From contig NZ_JANHKS010000022.1 in the NCBI RefSeq assembly GCF_028682175.1, positions 1 through 64,000 of the forward strand: a DNA stretch of 64,000 nucleotides, in the 5' to 3' direction. Positions within the stretch are counted from its first letter, which is position 1. Every line of letters begins with the position of its first letter. Source of the DNA: Pseudomonas putida (GTDB taxonomy: Bacteria > Pseudomonadota > Gammaproteobacteria > Pseudomonadales > Pseudomonadaceae). Shown in pieces: positions 27,325 through 36,388 of this stretch. Both the position numbers and the translations under genes were made by a program. The notes under the pieces were generated by a model, which was not told the DNA's origin, did not search any database, and saw only the letters and a program-made list of their open reading frames with translations.

Positions 27325-28947
27325 TCAGACCTTGAATCGCGAAACGCCGCTGCGCAGCCCCACGGCCACCTGACTCAGTTCGTCGATGGCGAAACTGGCC
27401 TGACGCAGGGACTCCACGGTCTGGCTGCTGGCATCACCCAGTTGCACCAGCGCCTGATTGATCTGTTCGGCGCCGGTGGCCTGGGCCTGCATGCCTTCGT
27501 TGACCATCAACACCCGCGGCGCCAGCGCCTGGACCTGGTGGATGATCTGCGAAAGCTGCTCGCCGACCTGGGTCACTTCGAACATGCCGCGACGCACTTC
27601 CTCGGAGAACTTGTCCATGCCCATGACCCCGGCCGACACCGCCGACTGGATCTCGCGCACCATCTGTTCGATGTCGTAGGTGGCCACGGCGGTCTGGTCG
27701 GCCAGGCGCCGCACTTCGGTGGCGACCACGGCAAATCCGCGGCCGTACTCGCCGGCTTTTTCCGCTTCGATGGCGGCGTTGAGCGACAGCAGGTTGGTCT
27801 GGTCGGCGACCTTGACGATGGTCACCACCACCTGATTGATGTTGCCGGCCTTCTCGTTGAGGATCGCAAGCTTGGAGTTGACCAGGTCGGCTGCGCCCAT
27901 CACCGAGTGCATGGTCTCTTCCATGCGGGCCAGGCCTTGCTGGCCGGAGCCTGCGAGAATGGATGCCTGATCGGCGGCAGACGTGACTTCGGTCATGGTA
28001 CGCACCAGGTCTCGGGAGGTCGCGGCGATCTCCCGTGAAGTGGCGCCGATTTCAGTGGTGGTGGCCGCCGTCTCGGTGGCGGTGGCCTGCTGCTGCTTGG
28101 AAGTGGCGGCAATTTCGGTCACCGAGGTTGTGACCTGCACCGACGAGCGCTGCGCCTGGGACACCAGCGCCGCCAGTTCCGTGACCATGTCATTGAAGCC
28201 GGTCTGCACGGTGTTGAATTCGTCCTGGCGTTCCAGGTTCAGGCGGCTGCTCAGGTCACCTGTGCGCATGGTTTCCAGAATCTTCACGATACGGTTCATC
28301 GGCGCCAGGATCGTGCGCATCAGCAGCAGGCCGCAAGCGACCGCCGCCAGCACGGCGATGATCAGCGAGATCCCCAGGGTGATTTTGGATACCGAAACCG
28401 CCGCCTGAATGTTATCGGCGGCGCGGTCGGCATTGACCTTGTTCTTGGTGCCCAGGGCATTGAGCACCTTGCGGCCATCGAACCACAATGGGGTCAACTG
28501 TTCGACGAAGATGCGCTGGGCCAGGGCGTAGTTGTCACCCTGATAGGCCGCCAGAATGCCATTGAGCACTAACTGATAGCGTTCGCGCAGTTGCAGGAAC
28601 TGGGCGAAGTCGGTGCGATCGGCTTCTTCGAAGATACTCTTCTGGTAGTTGGCGATCTGCGCCTGCAAGCGGTCTTCGAAGTCCTTGTACTGGTCTTCTT
28701 CGGCGTTGGTCAGGCTGCGCCCGGTGCCCTCGGCGAGCAATTGCTGGGTGCGCACATAGCTTTCCACCCAGGCGCCGCGCACGGTGCTGCTGTAATAGAC
28801 GCCAGGCAAGGCATCCAGACGCACTTCATCTGCACTGTCTTCAATGACCAGAAGCCGGGTGAAAGCCACGACAACCATCAGCAGCATGATGGCGATGATT
28901 ACAGCGAAGCTCGCCAAGATACGTTGACGCAACGTCCAGTTCTTCAC
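27325..28947 (-). CDS. wspA: Methyl-accepting chemotaxis-type receptor WspA
   Basis: WspA is the surface-responsive receptor of the Wsp pathway in the inner membrane. The protein has 540 residues. TM1 is at about 11-31 (ILASFAVIIAIMLLMVVVAF), followed by a helical periplasmic sensor and TM2 at about 188-210. A HAMP region follows, then a long cytoplasmic signalling domain with the hairpin tip near EKAGEYGRGFAVVATEVRRL. The start codon is GTG, with GAGGG eight bases upstream. A TATACT -10-like hexamer lies on the minus strand at 29023-29028; its -35 is weak. It is the first gene of the operon. Confidence 0.95.
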   Translation of the reverse strand: MKNWTLRQRILASFAVIIAIMLLMVVVAFTRLLVIEDSADEVRLDALPGVYYSSTVRGAWVESYVRTQQLLAEGTGRSLTNAEEDQYKDFEDRLQAQIANYQKSIFEEADRTDFAQFLQLRERYQLVLNGILAAYQGDNYALAQRIFVEQLTPLWFDGRKVLNALGTKNKVNADRAADNIQAAVSVSKITLGISLIIAVLAAVACGLLLMRTILAPMNRIVKILETMRTGDLSSRLNLERQDEFNTVQTGFNDMVTELAALVSQAQRSSVQVTTSVTEIAATSKQQQATATETAATTTEIGATSREIAATSRDLVRTMTEVTSAADQASILAGSGQQGLARMEETMHSVMGAADLVNSKLAILNEKAGNINQVVVTIVKVADQTNLLSLNAAIEAEKAGEYGRGFAVVATEVRRLADQTAVATYDIEQMVREIQSAVSAGVMGMDKFSEEVRRGMFEVTQVGEQLSQIIHQVQALAPRVLMVNEGMQAQATGAEQINQALVQLGDASSQTVESLRQASFAIDELSQVAVGLRSGVSRFKV

Positions 28948-29137
28948 AGTCAGCCCTCAAGAGTTCAACACCGGCGCAACCGGGTTCAAGAAGCGGACCG
29001 AAGAACGGCCCGAAGCGAGCGGAGTATAGCCTAGTGCCTTACCGATTAATCTGGCTGTTTCCGACATAACTTACGTAATTACGCACACATATAACGGAAA
29101 TATCTGACAGGTTATCGGCATTGGGGGCGTTTACCTT

Positions 29138-29338
29138 ACCCGTAGCAGCACGGCTTGCCGGCGACAGCGCCAGCTGAGACACGTTTATATCAACTGACAC
29201 ACTGCGATCGCGGGCACGCGCTCCTACGGCCTCCGGCCAGAGCCCGGTTGCGCGTCCGACACAAACCCGTAGCAGCCGGGCTTGCCCGCGGGATCGATCT
29301 TGCGGCCGCCCCGCCGGCAAGCCGGACTGCTACGGGGC
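29138..29338. repeat. Mixed REP cluster upstream of wspA
   Basis: Several REP-like cores are present. A CCGTAGCAGCACGGCTTGCC type lies at 29139, a GCGATCGCGGGCACGCGCTC type at about 29202, and an inverted pair CGTAGCAGCCGGGCTTGCCC / CCGGCAAGCCGGACTGCTAC at about 29267-29338. Two REP subtypes are thus interleaved, as in the larger array at 55.5 kb. Confidence 0.85.
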
Positions 29339-29380
29339 GATGGTGTGCTTTCGACTTTGACTCGGAGCTTTGTGCGCGGG

Positions 29381-30112
29381 CTATTGTTGCGCTTGGCGGA
29401 CCTGGTTTTCCAGTTCGGCCTTGAGGCTCGGTTCAAGCTTCAGTTGGCGGGCCAATTCATCCAGGTATGCGCGCTCCATGAAGTGCTCTTCATCGACCAT
29501 CATCACGCTGGCCAGGTACATCTCGGCGGCGATTTCCGGGGTCTGGGCGGCGCGGGCGACGTCGGCGGGGTCCAGCGGTTTGTTCAGCTCGGCGTGGAGC
29601 CAGTGCTGCAACTGTTGATCGCCGGTCAGGCGGGTGAATTCGCCTTCGATCAACTGCCGCTCATTGTCATCCACATGCCCATCGGCCTTGGCCGCTGCCA
29701 CCAGCGCCTTGAGGATCGCTTCGCTGTGTTGCTCGACCTGGGCGGGCGGTACGCGGTCGACGGTTTGCGGTTCGGCGGCGTTGGTCGCGCCCTGGTTGGC
29801 CTGCCAGTTGCCATAGGCCTTGTAGGCCAGCACTCCCAGCGCGGCGAGGCCGCCGTAGGTCAGCGCCTTGCCGCCGATCTTGCGGGCTTTCTTGTTGCCC
29901 AACAGCAAACCCATGGCCCCGGCCGCCAGCGCGCCGCCTCCGGCCCCGGACAGAAACCCGCCTGCATTACCGCCGGCGACTTTGCCGAGCAAGTCACCCA
30001 GGCCGCCCTGCCCGCCGCTGCCCTGAACGCTTCTGCCTTGGCCGCCGGCCTTGCTTTGCAGCAGGTCCTGGCCGGATTTCAACAACTGATCGAGCAAGCC
30101 GCGCGTATTCAT
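29381..30112 (-). CDS. TerB-like DUF533 family membrane protein
   Basis: The protein has 243 residues. It opens with MNTRGLLDQLLKSGQDLLQ and a Gly-rich low-complexity stretch (about 22-75). A hydrophobic segment around 85-105 (ALTYGGLAALGVLAYKAYG) is probably one membrane span. The C-terminal half is all-helical and DUF533/TerB-like (LKALVAAAKADGHVDDNERQ, in which an acidic motif suggests metal binding). ATG 30112 is the family-like start; the frame runs ten codons further. YebE-type homologues are envelope-stress related; the role here is unknown. Confidence 0.85.
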   Translation of the reverse strand: MNTRGLLDQLLKSGQDLLQSKAGGQGRSVQGSGGQGGLGDLLGKVAGGNAGGFLSGAGGGALAAGAMGLLLGNKKARKIGGKALTYGGLAALGVLAYKAYGNWQANQGATNAAEPQTVDRVPPAQVEQHSEAILKALVAAAKADGHVDDNERQLIEGEFTRLTGDQQLQHWLHAELNKPLDPADVARAAQTPEIAAEMYLASVMMVDEEHFMERAYLDELARQLKLEPSLKAELENQVRQAQQ

Positions 30113-30290
30113 GGAAAACCTCGTGATAACGGAACAGACCATTCGACTCGCAGGTTAAGGCGAAGTCGTCAGGCCCGGTTTTCGGGAGTGCTTCCAGATG
30201 TTGCAGCGGTATTCCGGGCCGCTGGCAGCCTTTCTAAAAAAACGATATACACTCGACAAAATCAAAAAAACCAAGCGAGCTACCCTTTTC

Positions 30291-31205
30291 ATGATGACGC
30301 TACGCCAGATCCGCCACTTCATCGCCGTGGCCGAGACCGGATCGATTTCCGCTGCGGCCCAGGCGGTGTTCATTTCCCAGTCCACGTTGACCCTGGCCAT
30401 CCAGCAACTGGAAGAGGACATCGGCGTCAGCCTGTTCAGCCGCCACGCCAAGGGCATGACCCTGACCCATCAGGGGCATCAGTTCCTGCGGCAAGCGCAC
30501 CTGATTCTCGCCACCGTGGAAAACGCCAAGCGCAGCCTGCAGCAAGGTGCCGAACAGGTGGCCGGGCAGCTCATCATCGGGGTGACCAGCCTGGTCGCCG
30601 GTTATTACCTGGCGGACCTGCTGATCCGCTTTCAGCGCGCCTACCCCAATGTCGACATCCGCGTCATGGAGGACGAACGCCCATACATCGAGCATTTGCT
30701 GGTCAGCGGCGAGATCGATGTCGGGGTGTTGATCCTGTCCAACCTCGAAGACCGTCATGCGCTGCAGACCGAAGTACTGACCCATTCCCCGCACCGGTTG
30801 TGGCTTCCGGCGCAGCATCCGTTGCTTGAACACGACAACATCAACCTGAGCGACGTGGCGTGCGAGCCGCTGATCCAGCTCAACGTCGACGAGATGGGGG
30901 TGAACGCCCAGCGCATCTGGTCCCGCGCCGGCTTGCAGCCCAAGGTGACGCTGCGCACCGCGTCCACCGAGGCGGTGCGCAGCCTGGTGGCCGCAGGGCT
31001 TGGCGTCTCGATCCAGCCGGACATGACCTACCGGCCATGGTCGCTGGAGGGCGACATCATCGAGGCGCGCCCGATTGCGGACCTGACCCAGACGCTGGAC
31101 GTGGGCCTGGCCTGGCGCCGGGGCACGGCACGGCCTTCGCTGGTCGATCCCTTCTTGAGCGTGGCGCGGGAACAACCCCACCCCGGGCGCAGGCCATCGA
31201 TTTAA
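30291..31205 (+). CDS. LysR-family transcriptional regulator
   Basis: The protein has about 304 residues. The N-terminal helix-turn-helix is TLRQIRHFIAVAETGSISAA followed by ISQSTLTLAIQQLEEDIGVSLF. The C-terminal substrate-binding fold begins near residue 90 (GQLIIGVTSLVAGYYLADLL). Two adjacent ATGs (30291, 30294) are possible starts; the frame runs further upstream to 30198 but without a ribosome site. It lies about 200 bp ahead of the aldehyde dehydrogenase and transporter genes on the same strand, so it is the likely regulator of that cluster, with an unknown inducer. Confidence 0.88.
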   Translation: MMTLRQIRHFIAVAETGSISAAAQAVFISQSTLTLAIQQLEEDIGVSLFSRHAKGMTLTHQGHQFLRQAHLILATVENAKRSLQQGAEQVAGQLIIGVTSLVAGYYLADLLIRFQRAYPNVDIRVMEDERPYIEHLLVSGEIDVGVLILSNLEDRHALQTEVLTHSPHRLWLPAQHPLLEHDNINLSDVACEPLIQLNVDEMGVNAQRIWSRAGLQPKVTLRTASTEAVRSLVAAGLGVSIQPDMTYRPWSLEGDIIEARPIADLTQTLDVGLAWRRGTARPSLVDPFLSVAREQPHPGRRPSI

Positions 31206-31287
31206 TCGAACGCTGCATTCTTTATTTAGAATTTGTCGAGCGCTGTATGTGGCACTAGGCTCTGAGGCTTGGAAACAGTTCCATCCT

Positions 31288-31355
31288 CGTCGCGGGCAAG
31301 CGCGCTCCTACAGGGGAATGCGATCGACTGTAGGAGCGCGCTTGCCCGCGACGAC
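31288..31355. repeat. REP pair
   Basis: Two inverted REP cores (CGTCGCGGGCAAGCGCGCTC and its complement) about 20 bp apart sit between the LysR gene and the first aldehyde dehydrogenase. Confidence 0.85.
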
Positions 31356-31411
31356 GTTGGCATCAACGACCGTTTCATCGGATCGGACACTGACACAAGG
31401 ACGCTCGAACA

Positions 31412-32872
31412 ATGGCTGGCACTGCAACCCCACAATTCTTCACCTCGCTGTTGATCGACGGTGAACTGGTCGCGGGCCAGGGGTTTGTCGAGCCGATCGT
31501 CAATCCGGCCACCGGCGAGGTGCTGGTTCATATCGCCGAAGCCAGCATCGAGCAGGTAGAAAGCGCGATCCTGGCCGCCAACCGCGCGTTCATCGGCTGG
31601 TCCCGGACCACCCCGCAACAACGCTCCAACATTCTGCTCGGCATCGCCGACGCCATCGAAAAACACGCCGACCACCTCGCCCGCCTGGAATCGCTGAACT
31701 GCGGCAAGCCGCTGCACCTGGCGCGTCAGGATGACCTGAGCGCCACCGTCGATGTGTTCCGCTTCTTCGCCGGTGCCGTGCGCTGCCAGACCGGGCAGTT
31801 GTCCGGTGAATACGTGCCGGGCTACACCAGCATGGTGCGCCGCGATCCGATTGGCGTCGTGGCTTCGATCGCGCCCTGGAACTACCCGATCATGATGGCT
31901 GCCTGGAAAATCGCCCCGGCGCTGGCGGCGGGCAACACCCTGGTGTTCAAGCCATCGGAGCACACGCCGCTGTCGATCCTCGCGCTGGCCCCGGTGTTCG
32001 CAGACCTGTTGCCCAATGGCGTGATCAACATTGTCTGCGGTGGCGGCGAGGGCGTCGGCAGCCACCTGGTCAGCCACCCGAAAGTGCGCATGGTGTCGCT
32101 GACCGGCGATATCGTCACGGGCCAGAAAATCCTCCAGGCCGCTGCCAAGACCCTCAAGCGTACTCACCTGGAACTGGGCGGCAAGGCGCCGGTGATCGTC
32201 TGCAATGACGCCGACATCGCCGCAGTGGTCGAAGGCGTGCGCACCTACGGCTACTACAACGCAGGCCAGGATTGCACCGCCGCCTGCCGCATCTACGCCC
32301 AGGCCGGAATTCACGACAAGCTGGTGGCCGAACTCGGCGCCGCCGTCAGCAGCCTGCGCTTTGCCAGCAAACGCGACGCCGACAATGAAATCGGGCCACT
32401 GATCAGCACCCGCCAGCGCGACCGCGTGGCCAGCTTCGTCGAGCGCGCCCTGAGCCAGCCACACATCGAACGCATCACCGGCGCCGCCGTGCATTCCGGC
32501 CCGGGTTTTTTCTATCAGCCGACCTTGCTTGCGGGCTGCAAACAAGGCGACGAGATCGTCCAGCGCGAAGTGTTCGGCCCGGTGGTGACCGTGACCCGCT
32601 TTGACGAACTCTCCCAGGCCGTGGACTGGGCCAACGACTCCGAATACGGCCTGGCCTCCTCGATCTGGACCCAGAATCTGGACAAGGCGATGCAGGTTGC
32701 GGCGCGTCTGCAATACGGCTGCACCTGGGTCAACAGCCATTTCATGCTGGTCAGCGAAATGCCTCACGGCGGCTTGAAGCGCTCGGGGTACGGGAAAGAT
32801 CTGTCCAGTGATTCGCTTCAGGACTACAGCGTGGTGCGCCACATCATGGCCAGGAGCAGCTACGAGCTGTAA
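31412..32872 (+). CDS. NAD(P)-dependent aldehyde dehydrogenase (aminobutyraldehyde dehydrogenase-like), copy 1
   Basis: This 486-residue enzyme likely oxidises an amino-aldehyde such as 4-aminobutanal to the acid. The cofactor region APWNYPIMMAAWKIAPALAA is family-typical. The general base Glu254 (LELGGKAP) and catalytic Cys288 (NAGQDCTAACR) are present. The C-terminus has EMPHGGLKRSGYGKDLS, close to PatD/YdcW-type enzymes. AGGA lies about ten bases ahead of the ATG. It precedes a polyamine-type ABC transporter, supporting an amino-aldehyde substrate. It is paralogous to the gene at 37360. Confidence 0.88.
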   Translation: MAGTATPQFFTSLLIDGELVAGQGFVEPIVNPATGEVLVHIAEASIEQVESAILAANRAFIGWSRTTPQQRSNILLGIADAIEKHADHLARLESLNCGKPLHLARQDDLSATVDVFRFFAGAVRCQTGQLSGEYVPGYTSMVRRDPIGVVASIAPWNYPIMMAAWKIAPALAAGNTLVFKPSEHTPLSILALAPVFADLLPNGVINIVCGGGEGVGSHLVSHPKVRMVSLTGDIVTGQKILQAAAKTLKRTHLELGGKAPVIVCNDADIAAVVEGVRTYGYYNAGQDCTAACRIYAQAGIHDKLVAELGAAVSSLRFASKRDADNEIGPLISTRQRDRVASFVERALSQPHIERITGAAVHSGPGFFYQPTLLAGCKQGDEIVQREVFGPVVTVTRFDELSQAVDWANDSEYGLASSIWTQNLDKAMQVAARLQYGCTWVNSHFMLVSEMPHGGLKRSGYGKDLSSDSLQDYSVVRHIMARSSYEL

Positions 32873-33020
32873 GCCGCAAGCTTCAAGTAAAGCAATAAGA
32901 ACAGCTGTACCTGCGATCTTCCAGCTACAAGTAAAGGGCATGAGTGACGACCTCTTGCCGCTTGAAGCTCGCAACTGATGTCTCTCTGCCCAAGAACATA
33001 AATAAACGAGGGGAAGCACC
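32873..33020. other. Intergenic stretch with tail-like AGCTTCAAG/AGCTTGAAG repeats
   Basis: A short spacer holding GCCGCAAGCTTCAAGTAAAG, CCAGCTACAAGTAAAG and CCGCTTGAAGCTCGCAAC. The same small motif family appears again at 52177-52302 beside thrC/hom, so it looks like a dispersed Pseudomonas repeat rather than a regulator. Confidence 0.5.
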
Positions 33021-34172
33021 ATGTCAGTACACAAGACCGCGCTCCTGAGCGCCATCATTACCGCGCTGTTCGCCAGCGGCACGCTGCAAGCGGCCGAAGC
33101 GCTCAAGGCTGTCGGCGACGGCGAAGGCCAGCTGGATATCGTCGCGTGGCCGGGCTACATCGAGCGCGGCGAGAGCGACAAGGCCTATGACTGGGTCACC
33201 GGCTTCGAGAAGGAGACCGGTTGCAAGGTCAACGTCAAGACCGCCGCCACGTCCGACGAAATGGTCAGCCTGATGACCAAGGGCGGTTATGACCTGGTGA
33301 CGGCGTCCGGCGATGCTTCGCTGCGCCTGGTGGCGGGCAAGCGTGTGCAGCCGATCAACACCGACCTGATCCCCAACTGGAAGAGCCTGGATCCGCGCCT
33401 GAAGGACGGGCCGTGGTACACCGTCAACAAGCAAACCTACGGCACGCCCTATCAGTGGGGCCCGAACGTGCTGATGTACAACACCGATGTGTTCAAGACG
33501 CCGCCAGTGAGCTGGAGCGTGGTGTTCGAGCCGCAGAACCTGCCGGACGGCAAGCCGAACAAAGGCCGCGTGCAGGCCTACGACGGCCCGATCTACATCG
33601 CCGACGCTGCGCTGTATCTGAAATCCGCCAAGCCTGACTTGAAGATCGAAGACCCCTACCAGCTCACCGAAACCCAGTACAAGGCCGTGCTCGACCTGTT
33701 GCGCGCCCAGCACCCGCTGGTGCATCGCTACTGGCATGACGCGACGGTGCAGATGAGCGATGTGAAAAACGAAGGCGTCGCGGCGTCCAGCTCCTGGGGC
33801 TACATGGTCAACGGCCTGGTGGCCGACAAGCAGCCGGTGGCCTCGACCATCCCGCAGGAAGGCGCCACTGGCTGGGCCGACACCACCATGCTGCACGCCG
33901 ACGCCAAGCATCCGAACTGCGCCTACAAGTGGATGGATTGGTCGCTGCAACCCAAGGTCCAGGGTGACGTAGCCGCCTGGTTCGGTTCGCTGCCGGTGGT
34001 GCCTGCGGCGTGCAAGGGCAGTGAACTGCTGGGCGCCGAGGGCTGCGCCACCAACGGCTTCGACCTGTTCGACAAGATCGCCTTCTGGAAAACCCCCGAG
34101 GCCCAGGGCGGCAAATACGTGCCGTACAGCCGCTGGACCCAGGATTACATCGCGATCATGGGCGGGCGTTAG
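33021..34172 (+). CDS. Periplasmic substrate-binding protein of a polyamine-type ABC transporter
   Basis: This 383-residue exported protein has a signal peptide at about 1-24 (cut after LQA). The mature part starts with QLDIVAWPGYIERGE, the WPGYIE region typical of spermidine/putrescine binders of the PotF/YdcS group. Other family segments are YDLVTASGDASLRLV and GTPYQWGPNVLMYNT. Four cysteines in the second half may form disulfides. AGGGGAAG precedes the ATG. It is the first gene of the transporter and lies about 150 bp after the aldehyde dehydrogenase. Confidence 0.88.
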   Translation: MSVHKTALLSAIITALFASGTLQAAEALKAVGDGEGQLDIVAWPGYIERGESDKAYDWVTGFEKETGCKVNVKTAATSDEMVSLMTKGGYDLVTASGDASLRLVAGKRVQPINTDLIPNWKSLDPRLKDGPWYTVNKQTYGTPYQWGPNVLMYNTDVFKTPPVSWSVVFEPQNLPDGKPNKGRVQAYDGPIYIADAALYLKSAKPDLKIEDPYQLTETQYKAVLDLLRAQHPLVHRYWHDATVQMSDVKNEGVAASSSWGYMVNGLVADKQPVASTIPQEGATGWADTTMLHADAKHPNCAYKWMDWSLQPKVQGDVAAWFGSLPVVPAACKGSELLGAEGCATNGFDLFDKIAFWKTPEAQGGKYVPYSRWTQDYIAIMGGR

Positions 34173-34218
34173 TCCCTCGATTCGCCGGATGAACCCGTTC
34201 TCCGGCGCACCACTAAAC

Positions 34219-34311
34219 CTGTAGGAGTGAGCTTGCTCGCGATGGCGTCGTATCAGTCAGCCAATCTGCGACGCCAAGAATGCGATCGCGAGCAAGCTCA
34301 CTCCTACAGGG
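34219..34311. repeat. REP pair
   Basis: Inverted REP cores (CTGTAGGAGTGAGCTTGCTC and its complement) lie between the binding-protein gene and the ATPase gene, inside the presumed transporter operon. Such BIMEs can reduce expression of downstream genes relative to the binding protein. Confidence 0.9.
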
Positions 34312-34398
34312 TCCCGGGCATCCCGATCGGCATACACCGTTTGTACCGGCCTTTAGGCGGATCGATCCGCTCCCACGAGGGCCAATTGGAGTTTCACC

Positions 34399-35436
34399 AT
34401 GACCCTTGCAGTCCAGTTCACCCACGTTTCCCGTCAGTTCGGCGAAGTGAAGGCCGTTGACCGGGTTTCCATCGATATCAAGGACGGCGAGTTCTTTTCC
34501 ATGCTCGGCCCCTCGGGCTCGGGCAAGACCACCTGCCTGCGCCTGATCGCAGGCTTCGAGCAGCCCAGTGCAGGCTCGATCCGCATTCACGGCGAGGAAG
34601 CCGCAGGACTCCCGCCCTACGAGCGTGACGTCAACACCGTGTTTCAGGACTACGCCCTGTTCCCCCACATGAACGTGCGCGACAACGTCGCCTATGGTCT
34701 GAAGGTCAAAGGCGTGGGCAAGAGTGAACGCCTGGCCCGCGCCGAAGAAGCCCTGGGCATGGTTGCCTTGGGCGGGTACGGCGATCGCAAGCCGGTGCAA
34801 CTTTCGGGCGGTCAGCGCCAGCGTGTGGCCCTGGCCCGCGCACTGGTCAATCGCCCTCGCGTGTTGCTGCTGGACGAACCCCTCGGCGCCCTCGACCTGA
34901 AGCTGCGCGAGCAGATGCAGAGCGAGCTGAAAAAGCTCCAGCGCCAGTTGGGCATCACCTTCATCTTCGTTACCCACGACCAGACTGAAGCGCTGTCGAT
35001 GTCCGACCGCGTGGCGGTGTTCAACAAGGGCCGCATCGAGCAGGTCGATACCCCGCGCAACCTGTACATGAAGCCGGCCACCACTTTCGTCGCCGAATTC
35101 GTCGGCACCTCCAACGTGCTGCGCGGCGAACTGGCGCAACACCTCAGTGGCAAACCCAACGCGTTCTCGATTCGCCCCGAACACATCCGCTTTGCCGATG
35201 GCCCTGTGGGCAGTCACGAGATCGAAGTCAGCGGCCTGCTCCACGACATTCAGTATCAGGGGAGCGCCACCCGCTACGAGCTGAAACTGGACAACGGCCA
35301 GACCCTGAGCGTCAGCCAGGCCAACACCCAGTGGCTGGACACCAGCGCTCAGCACCAGCCCGGCCAGCGCGTCACCGCACGCTGGGCACGGGAGGCGATG
35401 ATCCCGCTGCATGACACCGTTGCCGAGGCCCAGTGA
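34399..35436 (+). CDS. ABC transporter ATP-binding protein (PotA/YdcT-like)
   Basis: This 345-residue ATPase energises the importer. It shows Walker A GPSGSGKTT (near residue 38), the Q-loop in VFQDYALFPHMNV, signature LSGGQRQRVALARAL, Walker B LLLDEP and the H-loop VTHDQTEAL. The C-terminal ~100 residues form a TOBE-type domain (NAFSIRPEHIRFA). It is followed one base later by the first permease, so the genes are tightly linked. Confidence 0.93.
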   Translation: MTLAVQFTHVSRQFGEVKAVDRVSIDIKDGEFFSMLGPSGSGKTTCLRLIAGFEQPSAGSIRIHGEEAAGLPPYERDVNTVFQDYALFPHMNVRDNVAYGLKVKGVGKSERLARAEEALGMVALGGYGDRKPVQLSGGQRQRVALARALVNRPRVLLLDEPLGALDLKLREQMQSELKKLQRQLGITFIFVTHDQTEALSMSDRVAVFNKGRIEQVDTPRNLYMKPATTFVAEFVGTSNVLRGELAQHLSGKPNAFSIRPEHIRFADGPVGSHEIEVSGLLHDIQYQGSATRYELKLDNGQTLSVSQANTQWLDTSAQHQPGQRVTARWAREAMIPLHDTVAEAQ

Positions 35437-35437
35437 G

Positions 35438-36388
35438 ATGAGCCAGACACTCGCCCATTCAGCGCCGGTACCGGGGCAATCGCCCATGCGGCGCTTCTCC
35501 AGCCTGCTGTACCGACGGCCCAACCTGTACCTGTCGCTGCTGCTGATTCCGCCGCTGCTGTGGTTCGGCGCGATCTACCTCGGCTCGCTGCTGACCCTGC
35601 TGTGGCAGGGTTTCTACACCTTCGACGACTTCAGCATGACGGTCACCCCGGACCTGACGCTGGTCAACTTCGGCGCACTGTTCAACCCGTCGAACTTCGA
35701 CGTGATCCAGCGCACGCTGACCATGGCCATCGCCGTGTCCATCGCCAGCGCCATCGTCGCCTTTCCCATCGCCTACTACATGGCGCGCTACACCACGGGC
35801 AAGACCAAGGCGTTTTTCTACATCGCGGTGATGATGCCGATGTGGGCCAGCTACATCGTCAAGGCCTACGCCTGGACCCTGCTGCTGGCCAAGGGCGGCG
35901 TGGCACAGTGGTTCGTCCAGCACCTGGGGCTGGAGCCGGTGTTGCAAGTGATCCTGGGGATTCCGGGCGTGGGCGGAAGCACCTTGTCGACCTCGCATCT
36001 GGGGCGGTTTCTGGTGTTCGTCTACATCTGGCTGCCGTTCATGATCCTGCCGATCCAGGCCTCCCTCGAACGCCTGCCGCCCTCGCTGCTGCAAGCCTCG
36101 GCGGACCTGGGCGCCAAACCTCGGCAGACCTTCATGCAGGTGATCCTGCCGCTGTCGGTGCCGGGCATTGCCGCGGGTTCGATCTTCACCTTTTCGCTGA
36201 CCCTGGGCGACTTCATCGTGCCGCAACTGATCGGCCCGCCCGGCTACTTCATCGGCAGCATGGTTTACGCGCAGCAAGGCGCCATCGGCAACATGCCCAT
36301 GGCCGCAGCCTTCACGCTGGTGCCCATCGTGCTGATCGCCATTTACCTGTCCATCGTCAAGCGACTGGGAGCTTTCGATGCGCTCTAA
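35438..36388 (+). CDS. ABC transporter permease 1 (PotB/YdcU-like)
   Basis: The protein has 316 residues and about six transmembrane segments (first near 30-50, LYLSLLLIPPLLWFGAIYLG). The EAA-type coupling loop is visible as LLQASADLGAKPRQTFMQVI, which docks on the ATPase. ATG 35438 follows the ATPase stop directly; nine more upstream codons overlap the ATPase and are unlikely. It pairs with the second permease, which overlaps by 11 bp. Confidence 0.92.
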   Translation: MSQTLAHSAPVPGQSPMRRFSSLLYRRPNLYLSLLLIPPLLWFGAIYLGSLLTLLWQGFYTFDDFSMTVTPDLTLVNFGALFNPSNFDVIQRTLTMAIAVSIASAIVAFPIAYYMARYTTGKTKAFFYIAVMMPMWASYIVKAYAWTLLLAKGGVAQWFVQHLGLEPVLQVILGIPGVGGSTLSTSHLGRFLVFVYIWLPFMILPIQASLERLPPSLLQASADLGAKPRQTFMQVILPLSVPGIAAGSIFTFSLTLGDFIVPQLIGPPGYFIGSMVYAQQGAIGNMPMAAAFTLVPIVLIAIYLSIVKRLGAFDAL

